Source of the DNA: an uncultured Lachnospiraceae bacterium
GTDB taxonomy: Bacteria; Bacillota; Clostridia; Lachnospirales; Lachnospiraceae
Direction of reading: 5' to 3'
Length of the DNA: 37,872 nt
NCBI GenBank assembly: GCA_947628705.1
Contig: CANRAZ010000020.1
Coordinates: 1-37,872, forward strand
The notes under the pieces were generated by a model. The model was not told the origin of the DNA. It saw nothing but the letters and a program-made list of their open reading frames with translations, and searched no databases. Below, in pieces: positions 31,829-37,872 of this stretch (its first letter is position 1; every line of letters begins with the position of its first letter). A program made the translations under genes and the position numbers.

Positions 31829-33229
31829 ATGGTTTTCTCAGAGATACCATTCCTTCTGTATTTCTTCCCTTTGTTTCTTCTTTGCTACTTTATAAGCCCG
31901 GCAAGAATAAAAAACCTTACCCTGCTTATATTCAGCCTGCTTTTTTATGCGTGGGGAGAGCCGGTATATATACTGCTTCTCCTTTTATCCTCCGTAGTGG
32001 ATTATGTAAACGGAAGGGCATTGGAACGCTTTGAAGGGAAGAAAAAGATTCAGGTAATTTTTCTCTGCATATCGGTGGCAGTCAACCTTGGACTGATGGG
32101 GATCTTCAAATATGCAGGGCTTTTTATTGATACGGTGAACTCGGTTTTCGGCTGCGGCATAAAGCCCGTCGGGCTCAAGCTTCCTCTTGGGATAAGCTTC
32201 TTTACCTTTCAGACGATGAGCTACAGCATAGACGTCTACAGAAGGGATGTAAAGGCGGAGCACAGCTTTATAAATTATATGACCTATGTTTGCATGTTTC
32301 CCCAGCTTGTAGCCGGTCCGATAGTGCGCTATTCGGATATCAGTGAAAAACTAAAAAACCGTAAGACGTCAGTATCGGACTTTTGCAGCGGCTTTGTAAG
32401 GTTTCTTATGGGACTTTTCAAAAAGGTGCTGATTGCAAATCAGGTCGGACTTCTTTGGAACATTGTTCTGGCGGCGGACGAAAGAAGCCTTGCGTTTGCA
32501 TGGCTCGGACTTCTTGCCTATTCTCTGCAGATTTATTTCGATTTTTCAGGCTACAGCGATATGGCAATCGGTATGGGCAAAATGCTTGGCTTTTCTTACC
32601 CTGAAAACTTCAACTATCCGTATATCTGTACGAGCATAACCGATTTCTGGAGAAGGTGGCACATGACGCTTTCAGGCTGGTTCAGGGACTATGTTTACAT
32701 TCCCTTAGGCGGCAACCGTAAAGGCAGGGCAAGACAGATGCTGAACCTTGCCATAGTGTGGGCGCTTACCGGCCTCTGGCACGGCGCTGCATGGAACTTT
32801 CTTCTCTGGGGAATGTACTTCGGACTGATACTTATTATTGAAAAGCTGACGGGACTTCCGAAAAAGCTTCCAAAACCTATCGGACGCCTGTATTCGCTGA
32901 TTTTAATAATGCTCGGCTGGATGATATTTGCAATCGAGGATTTAAAGAAGCTCGCAGCCTATGCTTCGGATATTTTCGGCTTCGGCGCAAACGGCTTTGC
33001 AGGCAAGGAATTTTTTTATCAGCTTAATAATTATTTATTCGTGCTTTTAACGGGAGCCGTGCTTTGCACGCCTGTTTTCCCGAAGCTTGCGGAGAAGGCA
33101 AAGGGAAATGAAACAGCGGAAAAAACTCTTGGGATTATCGGGCTTTTGGCAGGAATGCTGCTAACCGCGGTCTGCATTGCAATGCTTGTCGCAGACAGCT
33201 ACAACCCGTTCCTGTATTTCAGATTTTGA
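31829..33229 (+). CDS. MBOAT family O-acyltransferase (AlgI/PatA-like)
   Basis: The 466-residue membrane enzyme moves acetyl groups across the membrane to an extracellular polysaccharide. The family signature is present: SITDFWRRWHMTLSGWFRDYVYIPLGGNRKG (with His278) and the catalytic His318 in TGLWHGAAWNFLLWG. There are about ten membrane segments. A strong AGGAGG site precedes the start. The next gene encodes a DHHW-type partner, as in many acetylation loci. The polysaccharide target could be cell-wall glycan, teichoic acid or capsule and is not known. Confidence 0.92.
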   Translation: MVFSEIPFLLYFFPLFLLCYFISPARIKNLTLLIFSLLFYAWGEPVYILLLLLSSVVDYVNGRALERFEGKKKIQVIFLCISVAVNLGLMGIFKYAGLFIDTVNSVFGCGIKPVGLKLPLGISFFTFQTMSYSIDVYRRDVKAEHSFINYMTYVCMFPQLVAGPIVRYSDISEKLKNRKTSVSDFCSGFVRFLMGLFKKVLIANQVGLLWNIVLAADERSLAFAWLGLLAYSLQIYFDFSGYSDMAIGMGKMLGFSYPENFNYPYICTSITDFWRRWHMTLSGWFRDYVYIPLGGNRKGRARQMLNLAIVWALTGLWHGAAWNFLLWGMYFGLILIIEKLTGLPKKLPKPIGRLYSLILIMLGWMIFAIEDLKKLAAYASDIFGFGANGFAGKEFFYQLNNYLFVLLTGAVLCTPVFPKLAEKAKGNETAEKTLGIIGLLAGMLLTAVCIAMLVADSYNPFLYFRF

Positions 33230-33340
33230 GCGCAGGAGCGGCAGGCGGAAACAGAAGGATTAAAAACCGTAACAACGTATATGGGAAAAGGTTTGGAAAG
33301 TCCTGAAAAAGAGCTTATAAAAATAAAACGAGGGCAGAAA

Positions 33341-34456
33341 ATGGATAAATATAAAAAAATTCTGTGTATATATGCGCTTCTCTTTTTTTCCGCATGCAGT
33401 ATCGTCACTCTGATACTGCCTGACAAAGAATTCAGCGAGGAGGAAAACCGTTATCTTGCAAAAAGACCGGAGCTGACTGCGAAAAGCCTCTTAAGCGGCG
33501 ATTATCAGGAGGAGGCAAAGGAATATCTTTCCGACCAGATGGTTTTAAGAAGCGGTTTTATGAGGCTTTATGCTCTTGCACAGAAGTCGATGGGAAAAAG
33601 CGAATACAACGGAGTGTACATCTGCAAGGACGGCTGGCTGATTGAAAGGTATGAGGATCCGGAAAACACCGAATATATCGCCGAAAGCCTTGCCTATGTT
33701 TCGGAAAACACCGACGCGCACTGTATGCTTATGCTGGTGCCGACTGCAATAAGCCTTTATCCTGAAATGCTTCCCTATGGAGCAGGCGGAAACAATGTTC
33801 AGGATAAGGTGAAAAAATATATTGATGATGCCTGTTCAAAGGCAGGAATGGATATTGTTGACGTCTGGGGAGCGCTTGAAAAAAGCAAGCCGGAAATTCA
33901 GCTTTACTATAAAACGGATCATCATTGGACAACAGACGCCGCCTATGCTGCCTACAGAGCCTTCTGCGCCGACCAGAAAATGACGCCTCTTGAGAAAAGC
34001 AGCTTTGAAATTGAAAAGGTGAGCGAGGACTTTTACGGAACCGTCTACTCAAAGGCGCTTACGGCGTTTCAGCCCGCCGACACGATTGTGGCTTACAAGC
34101 AGGATATGAGCGGAATTACGGTAAGCTATAGCTCTGGCGAGGGGAGCCTTTATGCGGAGGAATATCTGGGTAAAAAGGATAAGTACGCATATTTTCTGAA
34201 CGGCAGCCAGTCAGAGATTACGATTGAAAACGGTAATGTTAAAAACGGCAGGACGCTTTTGGTTGTAAAGGACAGCTATGCAAACTGTTTTGTACCGTTT
34301 CTGGTAAACCATTACGAAAAAATCGTCGTGCTTGACACGAGATATTACCGCTTCGGCGTTACCGCAGCGGCGGAGGACGTCGGTGCAACCGATATACTGT
34401 TTCTATTCAATTTGAATACTTTGGATAAAGATACTGCTGTGGCAGGGATTTTCTAA
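33341..34456 (+). CDS. DHHW family extracellular protein (AlgX/AlgJ-like acetyltransferase partner)
   Basis: The 371-residue protein has one N-terminal membrane segment (about 7-26) and an outer SGNH-like domain. It contains the TDHHWT motif at 192-197 and a KDSYANCF motif with Ser312, the likely catalytic residues. Members finish O-acetyl transfer onto glycans at the surface after the MBOAT protein delivers the acetyl group. I chose ATG 33341, with GAGGG six bases away; 33281 is an upstream in-frame ATG. It begins 111 bases after the MBOAT gene, and two terminators follow. Confidence 0.85.
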   Translation: MDKYKKILCIYALLFFSACSIVTLILPDKEFSEEENRYLAKRPELTAKSLLSGDYQEEAKEYLSDQMVLRSGFMRLYALAQKSMGKSEYNGVYICKDGWLIERYEDPENTEYIAESLAYVSENTDAHCMLMLVPTAISLYPEMLPYGAGGNNVQDKVKKYIDDACSKAGMDIVDVWGALEKSKPEIQLYYKTDHHWTTDAAYAAYRAFCADQKMTPLEKSSFEIEKVSEDFYGTVYSKALTAFQPADTIVAYKQDMSGITVSYSSGEGSLYAEEYLGKKDKYAYFLNGSQSEITIENGNVKNGRTLLVVKDSYANCFVPFLVNHYEKIVVLDTRYYRFGVTAAAEDVGATDILFLFNLNTLDKDTAVAGIF

Positions 34457-34500
34457 GGCTTTGAGAATCCTTTGAGTAACGCATTGAGTATTTTTTAAAA

Positions 34501-34529
34501 GGCATATCTCAAGAGGTATGTCTTTTTTT
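34501..34529 (+). terminator. Terminator 1 after the acetylation pair
   Basis: GGCATATCTC and GAGGTATGTC form a stem with two G-U pairs, followed by seven T. Confidence 0.7.
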
Positions 34530-34530
34530 A

Positions 34531-34559
34531 GGCATGCTCTAATCGGCATGCCCTTTTTT
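34531..34559 (+). terminator. Terminator 2 after the acetylation pair
   Basis: GGCATGC (34531-34537) pairs with GCATGCC (34546-34552), followed by TTTTTT. It is directly after terminator 1; both stems share the GGCAT start, so one may be derived from the other. Confidence 0.7.
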
Positions 34560-34582
34560 ACTTTTTTGAATTTTTTCAATAT

Positions 34583-34649
34583 TGCGAAAAAAGTGTGAAT
34601 ATTCTGTGAAAAGGCTGTGAATCGGTTGATTTGTGTATTTTTGTATGAT
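34583..34649 (+). promoter_or_regulatory. Promoter with a four-unit, 11-bp-period operator array
   Basis: TGCGAA (34583), TGTGAA (34594), TGTGAA (34605) and TGTGAA (34616) are direct repeats, each 11 bases apart. On the other strand they read TTCACA-N5-TTCACA-N5, the form of the Bacillus PhoP box (TT[A/C/T]ACA with 5-base gaps). A TATGAT -10 box (34644-34649) lies downstream with no -35, as in activator-dependent promoters. It should control the DUF6273/permease operon. Confidence 0.6.
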
Positions 34650-34836
34650 ATTTTAAAATTGAAATTAGTAGATTGTGGAACATTTGACAAGGCTATGAGT
34701 TTTAATGATTGGCGAAATGCAGGTCAAGAGAGGCTGCCGCAAGATTGACAGTTTAACGGCGTCTGACCGCCGCTTATGCCGTTTTATTTCCGTTAGTTTG
34801 GATTTGATGTGAAGAAGAAAAAATGGGAGGTTTGGA
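34650..34836 (+). other. Long leader of the DUF6273/permease operon
   Basis: Between the predicted start near 34656 and the ATG at 34837 lie about 180 bases without a gene. I see an isolated TTGACA at 34684 lacking a matching -10, and no clear riboswitch. A GGGAGG site ends the stretch. Confidence 0.4.
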
Positions 34837-35805
34837 ATGAAAAAAAAGATTTTTGCATTTGGAGCGGCGCTTGTATTGTGTATGGCTTTAGTGTTTGTTG
34901 TCTTAGGGAAAAACGGAGGCATCATATCGGGAAATTCTCGCAAAAATCAACCGGAAGCGACGAATTCGAAAAATAAAACCGGAGACGAAGCAATTTTAAG
35001 CGGAGAAGAATGGAAAGCCTTTGCGTCAAAGGACGTCTTGTATCAGGGAGCCGAGATAGTGACCTTGGGTTCATATGAGCAGGACGGCGACGGCAGCAAC
35101 GGAAAAGAGCCAATTGAGTGGATAGTCCTTGATGAAACAGAGGACAGCCAGCTTGTTATAAGCAAGTATGTTCTGGAAACTCGGATGTGGGGAAAAATTC
35201 CTTCATATACCAATTATTTGCCGGATGGCGGAACAGAAGTAGCCAAAACTTATAAACCGGGAATGGGGGTAAGGTTGGCTGAACATAAAGCATCAGACGG
35301 CTCAGTGTTCTACAAAAGCGAAGAATATGAAATTGAGAATGAAATTGAATATACTTGGGAAAACAGCGATTTGAGAAATTATTTAAACAGTATATTTATC
35401 AATAAGGCTTTTACAGAGGAGGAAAAGGAAAGAATTGAGACTGCGGAAATTGAGTATTTCGGAGCCTCTAAATCCTCAGATAATGAAACACAGGAAGAGC
35501 GCCGCACGTCAGACAGGTTATTTGTTTTTAGCGTTGATGAAGCGGAAAAATATTTTTCAAAAGGAGGAGCGCTGAGTTATTATACCCCTTACTGTCTTGA
35601 AAAAACCCAAACACATGCAGAGGAAGATCTCAAATCCTTAAAGGAAAACGGAGGACGGCTTCCAAGCGGTTTTGTTCTCCGCACAAAAGGAAAGGATATA
35701 TACAATATATGCGTTCTTAAGGCGAAGCAGGAGCTTGAATGGGAAAACCAATATATTGACGGAAGCTTACCTGTACGTCCTGCCATGTGGATAAAGAAGC
35801 AGTAG
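34837..35805 (+). CDS. Membrane-anchored DUF6273 domain protein
   Basis: The 322-residue protein has an N-terminal signal anchor (about 3-24; no lipobox), a polar linker (25-65), then a DUF6273-type domain (about 70-320). The domain shows PIEWIVLDETEDSQLVISKYVLE, WENSDLRNYLNSIFINKAFTEEEKERI and RLFVFSVDEAEKYF. The domain is common in exported clostridial proteins and has no established activity; the WxxSxLRxWLN core recalls formylglycine-sulfatase-like folds. It is the first gene of an operon with two half-size permeases, the same layout as at 163-3019, where the exported protein is different. Confidence 0.82.
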   Translation: MKKKIFAFGAALVLCMALVFVVLGKNGGIISGNSRKNQPEATNSKNKTGDEAILSGEEWKAFASKDVLYQGAEIVTLGSYEQDGDGSNGKEPIEWIVLDETEDSQLVISKYVLETRMWGKIPSYTNYLPDGGTEVAKTYKPGMGVRLAEHKASDGSVFYKSEEYEIENEIEYTWENSDLRNYLNSIFINKAFTEEEKERIETAEIEYFGASKSSDNETQEERRTSDRLFVFSVDEAEKYFSKGGALSYYTPYCLEKTQTHAEEDLKSLKENGGRLPSGFVLRTKGKDIYNICVLKAKQELEWENQYIDGSLPVRPAMWIKKQ

Positions 35806-35863
35806 AATCCACCGAGAGACCGTCAAAAACCCAAAGAATGAATCTGCACCGGAGGAGGTATCC

Positions 35864-37009
35864 GTGAGTCTTATAAAAAGCAATATAATCGAGATGTGGA
35901 GGGAAAAACCCAGCTTCTTTATCGTTGTAATATTTGTGCAGATGCTTGCTTCATTTTCGGTGCTTTATGCGACTGGGGCGATTGCGAATGATTATTACAG
36001 TATTAAAGAAGATTACGGCATGAATCTGACTTTATACGTACCCTTTTTAAATTCTTCAGAAAATGGACCCGTCTGTTACTCCATGATAGAAGAAACGGTG
36101 TCTGATATTTTTAACGGAAAAATGTCGGACACGATAAAGGGAGCCTATATATTTACCGACTGGATTAAAGGAGCCGGAGAAAACGGAACGAGTGTAAGAT
36201 TTGATTCATCGTTTAAAATCGTCGGGGACAGATATTTTTTACCGGACATTACTAAAGAAGGCATAGAAGGAACTCTTATAGAAGGGCATGCTTTTACCGA
36301 CGAGGAAATGAATTCGAAAGGCTATTACGTAATAATCGGCGGCGCTGCGGATAAGGAAATTGAGCTTAACGGAAAAAAATTTGAAATAGTCGGTAAAACG
36401 CTTACGATGTTGAGCGGAACCGATAGTTTTACCTACAGTACCACACCGTATGCGGTGAAGTCCCTGAATCTTAAGCTCGGCGGATTTAGCTTTGAGCTAA
36501 AAAGAATGATTAGGGAAGATGAGCTTGAATACATAAAGGGAAAATTTGAAAGAGTATTGCCGGGACAGTGCAAGTTTATCGTTCAGACATCATCCGACGA
36601 GGACAAAAAAGCAATTATGAAATCATCTCTTGTCATATCGGCGCTTATAGGCATGTCGGCGCTTGCCGTGCTTGTCGTGATTTACGGCTACATTATCGGA
36701 CGCAGAAACAGAAATCTGGCTATATGGCGGCTTACGGGATGCTCTTCTGTAAAAGCGGCAGGCTTCTTTTTCACGGAGATGGCGGCAATATCCGTACCTT
36801 CCGTTTTGCTTGGATTTGCGGTGTTCCGTTTTGTCCAAGTGAAATGGCTTAACGGACTTTTCCCTTACATGTCGGTTACTTACACCTTTTCGCTTTACGC
36901 CGGGCTTTATTTAGCGATAATGTCGGTGCTGGCTGTCCTGTTTATGGGGATTTCAATTTTCAATTCACGTTACAGCGTAAAACAGCAGCTAATCAGGGCG
37001 GAAATTTGA
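35864..37009 (+). CDS. FtsX/MacB-type ABC permease, half-size (paralogue of permease A)
   Basis: The start is GTG at 35864 behind GGAGGAGG. The 381-residue protein has TM1 at about 17-38, an outer domain (about 40-245) and three C-terminal segments (about 250-275, 300-325 and 345-365). It resembles permease A at 634-1821 in plan and in the GCSSVKAAGFFFTEM coupling region. It works with the next gene product. The exported DUF6273 protein is encoded 58 bases upstream. Confidence 0.8.
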   Translation: MSLIKSNIIEMWREKPSFFIVVIFVQMLASFSVLYATGAIANDYYSIKEDYGMNLTLYVPFLNSSENGPVCYSMIEETVSDIFNGKMSDTIKGAYIFTDWIKGAGENGTSVRFDSSFKIVGDRYFLPDITKEGIEGTLIEGHAFTDEEMNSKGYYVIIGGAADKEIELNGKKFEIVGKTLTMLSGTDSFTYSTTPYAVKSLNLKLGGFSFELKRMIREDELEYIKGKFERVLPGQCKFIVQTSSDEDKKAIMKSSLVISALIGMSALAVLVVIYGYIIGRRNRNLAIWRLTGCSSVKAAGFFFTEMAAISVPSVLLGFAVFRFVQVKWLNGLFPYMSVTYTFSLYAGLYLAIMSVLAVLFMGISIFNSRYSVKQQLIRAEI

Positions 37010-37025
37010 GAGGGAGGCATTTTAA

Positions 37026-37872
37026 ATGACAAATCTTGCGTTTTATGAATTTTTCAGAAACACAGTAAAAAACACGCTGATTTCACTGTTTCTCGCAGCG
37101 ATGTGCCTTATAATTACCGTTATGTACTCTGTTGTCTCCTATGAATACGGAAAGTTTGCGCCTTTTAAGGAACTTGATGTTAAAAACGGTTATTTTGTCG
37201 GACAGAAAATGGCGACGGAGAGTGTTTCTCCGAACGATTTTGACGGAGTGGAAAAGGTATATGAGGTCAATGCCGCATCTGTTTTGCTGGGAGGCTCGGG
37301 AGCGGAAGCATACGTGTATGACGGCTGGATATGGAAAAACTGGCATGCAAGGCTTAAGAGCGGACATTGGTTTACCGAAGCGGGCGCTGACAGTGCAGAG
37401 CTTGAAATAATCGTAGGTGGAAACTGTGAAGGTTATGAGGCAGGCGACACGGTGCAGATGCAGTCGGGAAACGTGTCCTTTAATGCAAAGATAATAGGAA
37501 TACTTCAGGATTCAACAGAAATAATGTATAAAAGCGGATACAATTATTTTGAATCCAACTATCAGGGAATGTACAATGACCCTTACGGCGAAATAGGCCT
37601 GTATGGAGAGGAAGGCGGAATGACTGTTCTCATGCAGAAGGAAGCCGCCGAAAAAAGAAATATAACCACGTACAGCCCATTGCCTTGGTCGATCTGGAAA
37701 TACAGCGATTCCCTTAGCAGCGAGGAGGCTGGCGCCCTTTCGAAAGAAATTTCTTTAAAATTGTATAACAGCGGAAAGACTTACGACGTCTTTATGGAAG
37801 AATCACAGGATTTAGCTAATCAGAAGGTTATGGTCTATCTTCCGTCTATGATAATAAGCATACTGCTTATGC
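37026..37872 (+). CDS. FtsX/MacB-type ABC permease, half-size, cut by window end (paralogue of permease B)
   Basis: The gene begins after GAGGGAGG and runs off the window after 282 codons. Visible parts are TM1 (about 14-38), the outer domain (about 40-272) and the beginning of the second segment (VYLPSMIISILLM). The motif RLKSGHWFTEAG matches ELSEGKWFTKKS of permease B at 1832-3019. About 110 residues should follow. An ATPase gene, if any, would lie beyond the edge. Confidence 0.8.
   Translation, partial: MTNLAFYEFFRNTVKNTLISLFLAAMCLIITVMYSVVSYEYGKFAPFKELDVKNGYFVGQKMATESVSPNDFDGVEKVYEVNAASVLLGGSGAEAYVYDGWIWKNWHARLKSGHWFTEAGADSAELEIIVGGNCEGYEAGDTVQMQSGNVSFNAKIIGILQDSTEIMYKSGYNYFESNYQGMYNDPYGEIGLYGEEGGMTVLMQKEAAEKRNITTYSPLPWSIWKYSDSLSSEEAGALSKEISLKLYNSGKTYDVFMEESQDLANQKVMVYLPSMIISILLM

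Noticed and set aside
34684-34712. TTGACA at 34684 as the promoter of the DUF6273 operon
   Set aside because: No -10 box at a workable distance; the TATGAT site behind the repeat array is better.
1-37872. tRNA, rRNA, insertion sequences, prophage or integron parts
   Set aside because: None seen on either strand; no transposase- or integrase-like frame and no terminal inverted repeats with target duplications that I can support.

Overview
The window looks like a chromosomal stretch of an anaerobic, spore-forming member of the Clostridia, most likely a gut species. The grounds are spoVAD and spoVAE behind a sigma-G type promoter, a choloylglycine (bile salt) hydrolase, a CIRCE/HrcA site, strong GGAGG ribosome binding sites, and many extended -10 promoters (TGTTATAAT type). 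I see no rRNA, tRNA, CRISPR array, transposase or phage module. Base composition is moderate, with a clear AT-rich island at about 4300-5250.

Layout. 1-3019: a secreted 146-residue protein and two half-size FtsX-type permeases, behind a promoter whose start site is covered by a LacI/PurR-type palindrome. 3213-4184: bile salt hydrolase. 4181-5480: a decayed copy of an AI-2E family transporter gene, an AT-rich DUF3800 gene, then the intact AI-2E family gene (minus strand). 6799-7212: DUF3842 protein. 7200-12742 (minus): an operon of two lipoproteins, an ABC-2 permease, an ATPase and a second permease, with a decayed copy of the first lipoprotein gene just upstream. 13338-14905: Fe-S uracil-DNA glycosylase-like protein and two small membrane proteins. 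15182-18136: larB-larC-larE for the nickel-pincer nucleotide cofactor. 18208-19962: DUF5685 and J-domain proteins. 20063-20326 (minus): a 14-residue leader peptide and a six-cysteine small protein. 20636-22771: htpG under CIRCE. 22863-28196: response regulator, histidine kinase, ABC ATPase and a large FtsX permease. 28291-28764 (minus): PncC/CinA-C. 29008-30713: spoVAD, a 35-codon ORF, spoVAE. 30878-31675: sirtuin. 31829-34456: MBOAT acyltransferase and a DHHW protein (extracellular glycan acetylation). 34837-end: anchored DUF6273 protein and two more half-size FtsX permeases, the last one cut by the window edge.

How the parts relate. Three separate loci pair exported proteins with MacB/FtsX or ABC-2 type transporters, and a fourth pairs a two-component system with an ABC transporter, so envelope sensing and export dominate the region. 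The first and last loci are paralogous cassettes (exported protein + permease A + permease B) with quite different promoters: a LacI-type operator in one, a four-unit TGTGAA array with an 11-bp period in the other. Neither shows its own ATPase inside the window. Two intact genes (AI-2E transporter, beta-propeller lipoprotein) each lie beside a decayed paralogue with an internal deletion, a sign of past duplication and loss. The lar genes make a cofactor for a LarA-family enzyme that is not in the window.
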